Below, piece after piece: positions 1 to 7,552 of a stretch of 12,084 nucleotides of DNA (its first letter is position 1; each line of letters begins with the position of its first letter). A program made the position numbers and the translations under genes. The stretch lies in assembly GCA_040386295.1 (NCBI GenBank), contig JAZKFR010000157.1, forward strand, positions 1 through 12,084. The letters are read 5' to 3'. The stretch is from JAZKFR01 sp040386295. GTDB lineage: Bacteria; Pseudomonadota; Gammaproteobacteria; Burkholderiales; Rhodocyclaceae. Below the pieces are notes generated by a model that was not told where the DNA came from, did no database searches, and was given only the letters and a program-made list of their open reading frames with translations.

Positions 1-46
1 GCCCAGACAACTGACTGTTTACGCTATTGATTTCTTCTGCTTCCAT
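1..46 (-). CDS. prfB: Probable peptide chain release factor 2, N-terminus only (runs off the window)
   Basis: Only 15 codons are visible, reading MEAEEINSVNSQLSG from an ATG at 46. An AAGG Shine-Dalgarno-like stretch lies about 8 bases upstream (minus strand GCAAGGCAATC-ATG). As I recall them, betaproteobacterial RF2 proteins begin with MEAE followed by (R/V)(L/I)N and a short helix, which fits. RF2 reads UGA and UAA stop codons in the ribosome. The programmed frameshift site found in many prfB genes would lie beyond the window edge and cannot be judged. The call rests on a very short match; any other protein starting this way is possible. Confidence 0.45.
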   Translation of the reverse strand, partial: MEAEEINSVNSQLSG

Positions 47-74
47 GATTGCCTTGCTGTGCATAAAGCCGCTG

Positions 75-80
75 ATTATA
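75..80 (-). promoter_or_regulatory. Possible -10 box of the prfB-like gene
   Basis: The minus strand carries a perfect TATAAT here, between the stop codon of the 396-residue gene and the ATG at 46. A start of transcription near position 69 would leave a leader of about 22 bases containing the AAGG ribosome site. No good -35 box is seen at the right distance (the hexamer 17 bases upstream is GCAAAA). If this is a promoter it is extended or activator-dependent, or the gene is also reached by readthrough. Confidence 0.4.
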
Positions 81-103
81 AGGGAGGATGGTCTTGATTT
101 TGC

Positions 104-1294
104 TTAGTTCGGATTTTCTTTGCTGGGTGGGCTGTCGTCTAGACGAGGATATTTATTTGTTTTCTCTTGCCACCACAAGTCACCCGTTGTGACAGCCGCT
201 GCGCGTAATGCCTCGTTATCGCCGTACACTTCATTAGCCCGTTCGTTTGGATTTCTGCTTTCTTTTGCAGCAGCTTCGCTAATGGCGTAACGAATGTCGG
301 CTTCGGCCATGAAAATGATTGTGCTGCTGTCTCCTGCACACAAAGGATTCGGGCGTCTCTGTGCGATGACTTCTGTCCCGCTGCCAAAGTAAGCCATGTG
401 TAGTAACTCACGCGCTTCTTCTAAGCTGAGCTTGCTGTTTTTAATCTTAGGTAGCTTATCAATCAGTTCCTTAGCAAGGATGCGGATACGGAGTTTCCGC
501 TCTTTCTCTTCCTCGGGTGTCGGCAACGAGGGCTGTAGGATGAGTTCTTTTAGACGAGATAGGCTTTCATTTCTAGAGTCTTGGAATGTTGAGTCGTCAA
601 AAGTCTTAGCAGCAGTCTTAGCAACAGGGTTAAGTCCTGCGAAATAGAATGGTGAGTTTTCTGCTGGTCGATTGGCTAAGTGCAGGGACTTCAATGCTTC
701 AACGCAAATCGGTGTCGCTGCTGGCGCACGGCGCATGCGGGTGTACCACCAATCACCGCTCTCTTCTGCTGCTGCACGCAATCGTTGATCAGCGTAGAGA
801 GACGCTGCCTGCTGCGTAGGCGATGCTTTTTCTCCGCGCGTGGCGTAACGACCAATAAGCAGGCGAGCTTGATTTTGCAGCCAGCGAATACCCTTGTTTT
901 GCCCTGTCTCGAATTCCTCTGTTTCTAATGCCTTTGTATCAGGTTTCTTTAAGGCGATTAAGCTTTCGCCTGCTCCGAAGTAAGCCGTTTCCAGCAAGGC
1001 TTGTGCTTCGGGAAAGGTGAATTTTTTGCCCTGTTCATCCTGGCTCGGAAGTGCCTTGATGAGTGCGTGGAAAGCTTGGTAACTTGCTCGTCTCTCGGCA
1101 AGCGTCGAGCCGCAATCGACTGAGCTATGCAGAGCGCCTAGGGTTTCGTCCAGAGCTTGAATGATCTCGGCGCGGCTCAGAGTGTGTGGGCTTGGGCTTG
1201 AGGCAGTTCCTGTTTGCAGCCAATACGCTGTCGATTGCTCTGTAATCAATGTGTTGCAAATCTGAGCAGGGCCAATCGGCGATGTTGCGAACAT
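104..1294 (-). CDS. Uncharacterised 396-residue protein with an internal duplication
   Basis: I do not recognise this family. The ATG at 1294 has a good ribosome site (AGAAAGG, 9-base spacer). No signal peptide or membrane segment is visible, and the composition is charged and helical. The protein is made of two diverged copies of one module, about residues 43-190 and 243-383. Both copies contain an AYFG motif (Y105, Y302), then an 'IR' helix, then a Y..(.)xLRAAA helix, and end in GD-(L)-WW (W182/W183 and W374/W375). A proline/serine-rich linker joins the copies, and the C-tail is hydrophilic (PPSKENPN). The gene sits 75 bp downstream of murJ on the same strand, so it could be a distal operon member or have its own promoter. 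Its N-terminal part resembles, weakly, the region before the LRRs of the protein at 10070-11836. A secreted or host-directed role is speculation. Confidence 0.75.
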   Translation of the reverse strand: MFATSPIGPAQICNTLITEQSTAYWLQTGTASSPSPHTLSRAEIIQALDETLGALHSSVDCGSTLAERRASYQAFHALIKALPSQDEQGKKFTFPEAQALLETAYFGAGESLIALKKPDTKALETEEFETGQNKGIRWLQNQARLLIGRYATRGEKASPTQQAASLYADQRLRAAAEESGDWWYTRMRRAPAATPICVEALKSLHLANRPAENSPFYFAGLNPVAKTAAKTFDDSTFQDSRNESLSRLKELILQPSLPTPEEEKERKLRIRILAKELIDKLPKIKNSKLSLEEARELLHMAYFGSGTEVIAQRRPNPLCAGDSSTIIFMAEADIRYAISEAAAKESRNPNERANEVYGDNEALRAAAVTTGDLWWQEKTNKYPRLDDSPPSKENPN

Positions 1295-1369
1295 ATTTTC
1301 TAGCCTTTCTAAGAAATGACGGTTGTCGATATCCGATGACGCTGGGTGTTTGTTGTATGCACCGGGCGA

Positions 1370-2926
1370 TCACTGTTCTTGTGCCGCACCTAGGCGCTTG
1401 AAATCGGCTAAGCGAAAGCCAAGTAGCCAGAGGCTGGCGAAGTAAACCGTGACGCCGATGGGCACGATGCCGGCGAGGCGGACTAGGCGCGTACTCAAAC
1501 TCGCTTGTAGCCAGTCTTGTGCGTGGCCGCTGCTGTAATACAGCGCGGCAGCCATGCTGAGCAGAGCGAGCAAAAGGCGCAGCGTAAAGCTCAGCCAACC
1601 TGCTTGCGGTGTGTAAATGCCTTGGCTGCGTAGACCGCGATAAAGCAGTGCGGCGTTTAGGCAGGCGGCTAGCCCAATCGATAAAGCGAGCCCAGCGTGC
1701 TTGAGCCAGGCGACTAAAACCAGGTTCAACAACTGCGTGACACAAAGCGTGAGTAGGGCGATTTTGACTGGGGTGCGGATGTTTTGCCGCGCGTAAAAGC
1801 CGGGCGCCAGCACCTTGATCAGAATCAAACCGAGTAAACCGACGCTGTACGCGACCAAGGCGTCGCGCGTATTAAAGACATCGTTGACGCTAAACGCGCC
1901 GTGATAAAACAGGGTGCTGACTAGAGGCACAGCCAAGATGGCGAGCGCCAAGGCGGCTGGGGCGGCGAGCAGAAGGGTTAAACGCAGACCCCAGTCGAGC
2001 AATTTGCTGTACTCATCGAACTCGGCGCTAGCGTGATAGCGCGCCAGCGAAGGGAGCAAGATGGTGCCCAGCGCTGCGCCCAACATACCCGCAGGAAACT
2101 CCATCAGACGGTCGGCGTAATACAGCCAGGAAACGCTGCCCACGCCTAAAAAAGAGGCGAATACGGTGTTGATCAGCAGGCTGATCTGCGCGACCGAAAC
2201 GCCGAGCACTGCCGGCGCCATGAGTTTGAGAATGCGGCGCACCCCTGGGTCTTGCCAACTGAGATGACGCAGCGAGATGCGCGGCAACATGCCGATACGC
2301 TTTAGGCTAGACCATTGGAAAGCCAGCTGTAGCGCGCCCCCCAGACAAACCCCCCAGGCCAAAGCAACAATCGGCGGGGAGAAATACGGCGCTGCCCACA
2401 GCGCCATGCCGATCAAAGAAAGATTGAGCAAAACGGGCGTAAACGCGGGGATCGCGAAGCGACTCCAAGTGTTCAAAATGCCGCCGGCGAGGGCGACCAG
2501 CGACATGAACAAGATGTAGGGAAAGGTGATCCGCGTCAGTTGCACGGTGAGCGCAAATTGCTCTGGATTGCCGACAAAGCCAGGGGCTGAGATATAGACC
2601 AAAAGCGGTGCGGCGAGCATGCCGAGCACGGTGACGACGACCAAGATGAGCAACAGCAAGCTCGCCACATGGTCGACCAAAAGCTTAGTTTCGGCCTTGC
2701 CGCGCTGATTTTTGTACTCGCCGAGAATCGGCACAAAAGCTTGAGCAAAAGCACCTTCAGCGAATAGGCGTCGCAGCAGATTAGGCAGTTTGAACGCGAC
2801 AAAGAAGGCGTCGGTCAGTACGCCTGCGCCGAAGCTGCGGGCAATCACAAAATCGCGCAAGAAACCGAGTATGCGCGAGAGCAGGGTCATGCCGCTGACG
2901 GTCAGCAAGGCTTTGAGTAGATTCAT
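1370..2926 (-). CDS. murJ: Lipid II flippase MurJ (MviN family)
   Basis: MurJ moves undecaprenyl-linked peptidoglycan precursor (lipid II) from the cytoplasmic to the periplasmic face of the inner membrane. The 518-residue length is normal for the family (about 510-520), and hydrophobic segments along the whole length fit the usual 14 membrane helices. Characteristic stretches are present: SRILGFLRD near residue 17, TDAFFVAFKLPNLLRRLFAEG at 38-58, TRITFPYI around 131, and YYADRLMEFPAG at 269-280. The charged residues important in E. coli MurJ appear at equivalent places (R18, R24, D39, R52, and R273 in ADRLM). Its ATG overlaps the ppk1 stop codon (ATGA, 2923-2926), so translation is probably coupled to ppk1. 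No separate promoter is needed or seen. Confidence 0.96.
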   Translation of the reverse strand: MNLLKALLTVSGMTLLSRILGFLRDFVIARSFGAGVLTDAFFVAFKLPNLLRRLFAEGAFAQAFVPILGEYKNQRGKAETKLLVDHVASLLLLILVVVTVLGMLAAPLLVYISAPGFVGNPEQFALTVQLTRITFPYILFMSLVALAGGILNTWSRFAIPAFTPVLLNLSLIGMALWAAPYFSPPIVALAWGVCLGGALQLAFQWSSLKRIGMLPRISLRHLSWQDPGVRRILKLMAPAVLGVSVAQISLLINTVFASFLGVGSVSWLYYADRLMEFPAGMLGAALGTILLPSLARYHASAEFDEYSKLLDWGLRLTLLLAAPAALALAILAVPLVSTLFYHGAFSVNDVFNTRDALVAYSVGLLGLILIKVLAPGFYARQNIRTPVKIALLTLCVTQLLNLVLVAWLKHAGLALSIGLAACLNAALLYRGLRSQGIYTPQAGWLSFTLRLLLALLSMAAALYYSSGHAQDWLQASLSTRLVRLAGIVPIGVTVYFASLWLLGFRLADFKRLGAAQEQ

Positions 2927-5262
2927 GGTTTTAATAATTCGATCAGCTCGTTTTGCGCCGAACGCAGGCGTGTTACACGCTGCCTGGCCTTAGCGCTTGG
3001 GCTGGAGTCGGCTGTTTTGCGTAGCGCGCGATACTCGCCCTGGGCGTTCATTTCCCAACTGTGTTGGTTGTCGCTCAGATAAATACGCAAGCCTTCACGC
3101 ATGACGCGGCGCTTGAGTTTGCGCTCAAGAATCGGGAAGGCTAATTCGATGCGGCGGAAAAAATTACGGTCCATCCAGTCCGCGCTTGAGAGATAAACCT
3201 GCTCAGCACCGTCGGCGTAAAAATAGAAAACCCGATGGTGTTCGAGCAGCCGACCAATAATCGAACGCACCCGGATGTTTTCCGAGAGCCCTTTCACCCC
3301 AGGGCGTAGGGCGCAGACGCCGCGCACAATAAGGTCGATTTTGACGCCTGCTTGCGAGGCCGCGTAGAGCGCGGCGATGGTCTCCGCTTCGAGTAGAGAA
3401 TTCATTTTGGCGATGATGCGTGCGCGTCTGCCTGCCGCAGCGGCGCTGGCTTCGGCCGCAATCGCCGTCAAAATGTTTGAATGCAAAGAAAAAGGCGCTT
3501 GCCACAGATGGTGCAAGCTCTGCGCGTGACCGAGCCCGGTCAGTTGTTTAAACACTTCGTGCACATCGGCGCCGATTTCTTCGTTACAGGTGAGTAAGCC
3601 AAAATCGGTGTACAGACGCGCCGTTGTCGGGTGGTAATTGCCCGTGCCTAGATGGATGTAGCGGCGCAATGTGCTGCCTTCTGCGCTTGCTTCACGGCGC
3701 ACAATCATCAGCATTTTGGCGTGGGTTTTATGCCCGACGACGCCATACACCACGTGCGCGCCGACTTCTTCCAACTTGGTCGCCCAGCCGATGTTGACCT
3801 CTTCGTCAAAACGCGCCATCAGTTCGACAATGACCGTCACCTCTTTGCCGTTCTGTGCCGCGCGGAGCAGGGATTGCATGAGTACTGAATCGGTGCCTGT
3901 GCGATAAACCGTCATTTTGATCGCGACCACCTGGGGATCCTGGGCGGCTTCTTCGAGCAAGCGGATCACAGGTTCAAAGCTCTGATAAGGGTGGTGCAGC
4001 AACGTGTCACCGGCACGCAGGCTGGCAAAAATGTTCCGTCCCTTTTGCAAGGCATTCGGCACGCTCGGCGTGAACGGGCGAAATTTAAGCTCATCACGAC
4101 GCACGCCTTCTGGTACTTGAATTAAGCGCCCCAGATTGACCGGGCCGGAGACGCGGTAGAGATCCGCTTCGCTCAGCCCGAATTGCCTGAGCAGAAACTG
4201 GCTCATCGCAGCCGGGCAGCTGTCGGCGACTTCGAGGCGAACGGCATCGCCAAAATGGCGCTGCGGTAACTCGCCCTGCACTTTGGTGCGCAAGTTGGTG
4301 ATTTCTTCTTCGTCGACAAAGAGATCGCTATTGCGCGTGACACGAAACTGGTGGCAACCGAGCACCGTCATTCCGGCAAACAGCTCGCCGACAAAGCTGT
4401 GCAAAATGGAAGAGAGAAAAACGAAGCTATAGACCTTGCTCGAAGGCGCGTTTATGCCTGTATTTATGTCTGTATTTACGCCTGCATTTACGTCTTTTTC
4501 TGCTTCACTCTGAGCCGGATCCTCGGTGAGCCAATTGGGCAAACGGATCACACGCGGCAGCACACGTGGGGCTTGGACTATGGCCGTTCCCGAGCTGCGC
4601 CCGAAAGCGTCTTTACCGCTCAGTTCAACGGCAAAATTCAGACTTTTGTTGAGCACACGCGGGAAAGGATGCGATGGATCAAGCCCAATCGGCGTTAAGA
4701 CCGGCATCACCTCACGAAAAAAATAATCTTTGATCCAGGCGCGTTGCGCTTCGTTCCAGGTATCCCGGCGCAAAAAATGGATGCCTTGTTGCGCCAGCTG
4801 CGGTAACAAAGCGTCGTTCAGCAGTTGGTATTGCGCTTCGACCAATTTGTGCGCCACCTCGCTAATCCGGCGGAATACCTGCTCCGCCGATTGGCCATCG
4901 ACGCTGACTGCGCTGGCACGCAGCTTGATCTGTTCTTTGATGTCGGCTACCCGCACTTCAAAGAATTCGTCGAGGTTGCTGCTGACAATGCACAAGAAGC
5001 GCAGGCGCTCAAGCAAAGGTTTGTCCGCGCTTTGTGCCAGGGCGAGTACGCGTTGATTGAACGCGAGCAAACCTAATTCACGGTTGAGAAAATAGCTGGC
5101 TGGAAATTGCGTGGCGTTGTGTCTTGCCTGAATCTTAGGCGCGTCTTGATTTGCTCCTGCGCTCTGTCCCTGCGCTTTTTCGGCGGCGTCATTGTGCATT
5201 GGCTGTGTTGCTTTTTTTTCTGTCCTTGCCCGGCGCTCATGGCTCATTTGGCTTGTGCTCAC
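2923..5262 (-). CDS. ppk1: Polyphosphate kinase 1
   Basis: PPK1 reversibly transfers the gamma phosphate of ATP onto long inorganic polyphosphate chains. The family order is intact: N-terminal domain (YFLNRELGLLAFNQRVL at 57-73, SSNLDEFFEVRV), head domain, and the two phospholipase-D-like catalytic domains. The autophosphorylated histidine is H514 in HKTHAK (H435 in E. coli). The second catalytic histidine is H675 in LLEHHRVF (H592 in E. coli). YIHLGTGNY and VYLSSADWM are also present. At 779 residues it is longer than usual (about 690-730), owing to a hydrophilic N-terminal extension of ~50 residues and a low-complexity insert around 246-275 with tetrapeptide repeats. The listed start is a GTG overlapping the ccmI stop (GTGA, 5259-5262). 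No strong ribosome site is seen, and the in-frame ATG codons at 5247 and 5199 are alternatives. It is coupled downstream to murJ. Confidence 0.96.
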   Translation of the reverse strand: MSTSQMSHERRARTEKKATQPMHNDAAEKAQGQSAGANQDAPKIQARHNATQFPASYFLNRELGLLAFNQRVLALAQSADKPLLERLRFLCIVSSNLDEFFEVRVADIKEQIKLRASAVSVDGQSAEQVFRRISEVAHKLVEAQYQLLNDALLPQLAQQGIHFLRRDTWNEAQRAWIKDYFFREVMPVLTPIGLDPSHPFPRVLNKSLNFAVELSGKDAFGRSSGTAIVQAPRVLPRVIRLPNWLTEDPAQSEAEKDVNAGVNTDINTGINAPSSKVYSFVFLSSILHSFVGELFAGMTVLGCHQFRVTRNSDLFVDEEEITNLRTKVQGELPQRHFGDAVRLEVADSCPAAMSQFLLRQFGLSEADLYRVSGPVNLGRLIQVPEGVRRDELKFRPFTPSVPNALQKGRNIFASLRAGDTLLHHPYQSFEPVIRLLEEAAQDPQVVAIKMTVYRTGTDSVLMQSLLRAAQNGKEVTVIVELMARFDEEVNIGWATKLEEVGAHVVYGVVGHKTHAKMLMIVRREASAEGSTLRRYIHLGTGNYHPTTARLYTDFGLLTCNEEIGADVHEVFKQLTGLGHAQSLHHLWQAPFSLHSNILTAIAAEASAAAAGRRARIIAKMNSLLEAETIAALYAASQAGVKIDLIVRGVCALRPGVKGLSENIRVRSIIGRLLEHHRVFYFYADGAEQVYLSSADWMDRNFFRRIELAFPILERKLKRRVMREGLRIYLSDNQHSWEMNAQGEYRALRKTADSSPSAKARQRVTRLRSAQNELIELLKP
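4447..4494 (-). repeat. 12-bp tandem repeat inside ppk1
   Basis: Three clear 12-bp units on the plus strand (4456-4467 GCCTGTATTTAT, 4468-4479 GTCTGTATTTAC, 4480-4491 GCCTGCATTTAC) are flanked by partial units. In the protein they give four tetrapeptides of the form (D/G)(V/I)N(A/T) at residues 257-272. The repeat falls in an insert between the RLPNWLT and YSFVFLSSIL stretches. The family normally has a short loop there, so copy-number changes would be tolerated. Confidence 0.85.
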
Positions 5263-6275
5263 TTTTGCTTGGCTTGCTTTTGTGCGCGTGCGTGCTCGAG
5301 TGCGGCAGCAACTGAGCCGGCCGCTTCGGAGCCGGGTTCAAGCTGGCTTAGTAAGCGCGTCCAGTAGTCGATTGCCTGGGCAAAATCGCCCCGCCCGTTC
5401 GCCGCAGCGCCGGCCATCAACAGCGCACGCGGCTCATTCGGATTGAGCGTAAGGGCGCGTTTGAGGCGTGCTTCGACTGCCTCGTTTAGCGTGCCGTTGG
5501 CGTGCTCTGCTTGCTGCTTTCTCGCCAGCACTTCGGCGTAATCGGCGAGCAGGCTGGCGTCTTGTTCGACCAGTTCCTCAGCCTTAGCGTAAGCCTCGGC
5601 AGACTCGCTAAAGCGGCCTAATGCTTTGTACGAACGGGCGAGCATCAGCCAGCCTGGTTGGTCAGACGGGTTTTGTTGCAGCCTAGCCGCCAAGCGCGCC
5701 ACCATCGCTTCGATTTGTTGCGGCGTGACGCTCTCGCTTATTGGGGGAGCGGCTTGGGTATTTTGTCGGTTTAGCCCGGCTGGATTACCTAGCCAGAGAT
5801 AACTTAAGCCTGCCGCAAGAGGAATCAAAAGAAATAAAGCGATGGCCGTTTTGCCCTCTCTGCTCGGTCGTGCACCTCGCTGCGCAGGGCTGTGTGCAGC
5901 CCCAAGCGGCGCAGCTTCTGCTGGCGCGCTTGTTGTCGGCGCTATGTTGAGCGCGACGACCTCGGCCAGCACCCGCTGCTGTAGCTCCGCTTGTGCCTGC
6001 TCTAAGCTGCTCTCTTGCAGCAGCCCAGCCTCATATTCCTTGAGCAACTCCTGATTTTCTGCGCGAAACAAAGCCAGTTTTTGTGCGTCTTCGTTGGCTT
6101 GATTTTCTGCGTTGAGCTTACCCAGCTCAGCACCCAGCTCAGCACCCAGCTCAGTACCTGGCTCAGCACCCAGCTCAGGCGTAACCGCTGTTTTGAGCAG
6201 AGGACGCAGTAAACAGGTGAGCACGGCGCTGAGTAGGAAGACAGCGCAAAGAATAAAAATAGCTAGGCTGCTCAT
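5259..6275 (-). CDS. ccmI: Cytochrome c maturation protein CcmI (CycH), TPR apocytochrome chaperone
   Basis: CcmI binds unfolded apocytochrome c in the periplasm and presents it to the CcmF/CcmH haem ligation complex. The 338-residue protein has a first membrane helix at about 4-27, then a cytoplasmic helical loop rich in Glu/Gln/Leu (about 55-107) with the usual FRAENQELLKEYEAG-type register. A second membrane helix lies at about 143-162, followed by a periplasmic domain with TPR-like helices: PSDQPGWLMLARSYKALGRFSES at 203-225, then LNPNEPRALLMAGAAANGRGD at 277-297. An unusual stretch of ExGx tetrapeptides at 34-53 follows the first helix. The ATG overlaps the ccmH stop (ATGA, 6272-6275), and its own stop overlaps the ppk1 GTG. 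The product is CcmI alone, not a CcmH-CcmI fusion. Confidence 0.9.
   Translation of the reverse strand: MSSLAIFILCAVFLLSAVLTCLLRPLLKTAVTPELGAEPGTELGAELGAELGKLNAENQANEDAQKLALFRAENQELLKEYEAGLLQESSLEQAQAELQQRVLAEVVALNIAPTTSAPAEAAPLGAAHSPAQRGARPSREGKTAIALFLLIPLAAGLSYLWLGNPAGLNRQNTQAAPPISESVTPQQIEAMVARLAARLQQNPSDQPGWLMLARSYKALGRFSESAEAYAKAEELVEQDASLLADYAEVLARKQQAEHANGTLNEAVEARLKRALTLNPNEPRALLMAGAAANGRGDFAQAIDYWTRLLSQLEPGSEAAGSVAAALEHARAQKQAKQK
6117..6176 (-). repeat. 12-bp tandem repeat inside ccmI
   Basis: About five copies of a 12-bp unit (plus strand AGCTCAGCACCC and variants, one copy diverged to AGTACCTGGCTC) encode the tetrapeptide ExGx (ELGA, EPGT, ELGA, ELGA, ELGK) at residues 34-53, just inside the first membrane helix. 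The near-identical copies suggest recent expansion by slippage. Confidence 0.88.
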
Positions 6276-6862
6276 CGTTTTGTCTCGCTTGGGAAGTTGG
6301 TTTTGCCAGCATTTGGCTCAGGCAGCGCCAAGAGTTGTTCGGCGCGTTGCTGTTCTTCGCGACTGAGTTTGCGCCTTTGCTGCTGGCCGCCTTTATTTTT
6401 GCCTAGTTGGTAAAACAGGCTGATGCAGGCGAGCAACAGCAACAAGGCCGGGCCAAACCAAAGCAGCCAGGTGCTCCGGTTAAACGGCGGGCGATAGCGT
6501 ACAAAATCACCGTAACGCTCGACCATAAACTGCATGATCTCTGCATCGCTGCGCCCCTGTTTTATTTGCGTGCGAATTTCTTGCCGCAGGTCTTTCGCCA
6601 GATCGGCGTGTGAAGCCACAAGCGATTCGTTTTGGCAGACCAAGCAGCGCAATTCGTCGGCGAGTAACAACATGCGCTGTTCGGTCTTTTCATCCGCCAC
6701 TAAAGGCTGCGCTTCTCGCGCTGCCAAGGGGGGAGCCAGCAATAAACTGAGTATTAAAAGCGGCAATAAAGCGATTAGATTTTTGATTCGCGTGCTGATC
6801 TTCACGCTGCTTTGTGTGTCGATTCGTGCGTTGATTCTCTTGTCCATACGGTTCAACCTCAT
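6272..6862 (-). CDS. ccmH: Cytochrome c maturation protein CcmH (CcmL/CycL type)
   Basis: CcmH is a membrane-anchored thiol-disulfide protein that keeps the CXXCH cysteines of apocytochrome c reduced for haem attachment. The signature LRCLVCQN is present at residues 71-78, with redox cysteines C73 and C76. A hydrophobic signal segment lies at about 29-48 (ALLPLLILSLLLAPPLA), and a C-terminal membrane helix at about 131-151 (TWLLWFGPALLLLLACISLF) is followed by a basic and glutamine-rich tail. At 196 residues it is slightly longer than the usual 150-160. The polar N-terminal lead of about 28 residues before the signal segment is unusual, and a start at M6 is possible. The listed ATG overlaps the ccmG stop (ATGA, 6859-6862), supporting coupled translation. 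Confidence 0.94.
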   Translation of the reverse strand: MRLNRMDKRINARIDTQSSVKISTRIKNLIALLPLLILSLLLAPPLAAREAQPLVADEKTEQRMLLLADELRCLVCQNESLVASHADLAKDLRQEIRTQIKQGRSDAEIMQFMVERYGDFVRYRPPFNRSTWLLWFGPALLLLLACISLFYQLGKNKGGQQQRRKLSREEQQRAEQLLALPEPNAGKTNFPSETKR

Positions 6863-7461
6863 CGTTTGAGCTGCGCTAGCAGCGGCAAAATGCTTTGGCT
6901 GATGACTTCGTTGGTGAGCGGGCCTATGTGTTTGAAGCGAATAAGCCCGTTTTGATCGATCAAATAGCTTTCGGGCACACCATAAACACCGTAATCGATG
7001 CCGACCCTGCCGTTTAAATCGAGCACGGTCAGCTGATACGGATTGCCCTGGCTACTCAGCCAGTCTTGCGCGCGCCGCTGCGCTACCAACAACTCTTGGC
7101 TAGGCTCGATTTTGTCTTGATCGATACTGGCGTCTCCACGTATCTCTTTGTAATTCAGCCCGACGATGGGTAGCGTCTGGCGCGCCGCCAATTCGAGCAA
7201 AATCGGGTGTTCTTGTCGGCACGAAGTGCACCAGCTGGCCCAAACATTAAGCAACCAGACCTGCCCCAACATCTCTTTCGGCGAGAAACTTTGCGCGGGT
7301 TTGTCTAAGCGCATCAGACTGAAATCAGGCGCTGTTTTGCCGACTAAAGGCGAGGGGAGCTCGCGCGGATTGAGTTGTAAACCAAGCGCTAGCAAAGCAA
7401 TCAGCGCAATCAGCGCAAGCAAGCTGAAACAAGCGGCGAGAGGCCAGCGTTTTATCTTCAT
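6859..7461 (-). CDS. ccmG: Thiol:disulfide interchange protein CcmG (DsbE), thioredoxin-like
   Basis: CcmG is a periplasmic, membrane-tethered thioredoxin-fold reductant. It passes electrons (usually from DsbD/CcdA) toward CcmH and apocytochrome c. An N-terminal membrane anchor lies at about residues 6-27. The active site is WASWCTSC, with cysteines C78 and C81, and the cis-proline loop GVPESYLID is at 161-169 (P163). The family phrases GKTAPDF and GNPY are present. Compared with E. coli CcmG there are about 20 extra residues after LNYK (about 106-125: EIRGDASIDQDKIEPSQ and following), a hydrophilic loop in the thioredoxin fold. The ATG at 7461 has an AGG seven bases upstream. It lies 86 bp after ccmF and overlaps ccmH. 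Confidence 0.94.
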   Translation of the reverse strand: MKIKRWPLAACFSLLALIALIALLALGLQLNPRELPSPLVGKTAPDFSLMRLDKPAQSFSPKEMLGQVWLLNVWASWCTSCRQEHPILLELAARQTLPIVGLNYKEIRGDASIDQDKIEPSQELLVAQRRAQDWLSSQGNPYQLTVLDLNGRVGIDYGVYGVPESYLIDQNGLIRFKHIGPLTNEVISQSILPLLAQLKR

Positions 7462-7500
7462 GATTTTGCCTAGAGCGAGATCTTATTTGCGCAGCATAGG

Positions 7501-7552
7501 GGCGTAGCTCAGTGGCGTAACTTAGTTGCGTAACTTAGTGACGCAACTCAGC
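7501..7552. repeat. 13-bp tandem repeats across the ccmF stop codon
   Basis: Four consecutive 13-bp units are seen on the plus strand: GGCGTAGCTCAGT, GGCGTAACTTAGT, TGCGTAACTTAGT and GACGCAACTCAGC. A degenerate start of a fifth (TGCGCGATTTTAG) follows. The array begins in the ccmF-ccmG gap and ends just past the ccmF stop (TGA at 7548-7550). It fills half of the only real gap in the operon between ccmF and murJ. Function unknown; simple duplication is the plainest explanation. Confidence 0.75.

Noticed and set aside
1125..1745. Minus-strand open frame of 206 codons overlapping murJ and the 396-residue gene.
   Set aside because: It is rich in Arg, Ala, Ser and His, as expected from a shifted frame of GC-rich genes, and overlaps two better-supported genes.
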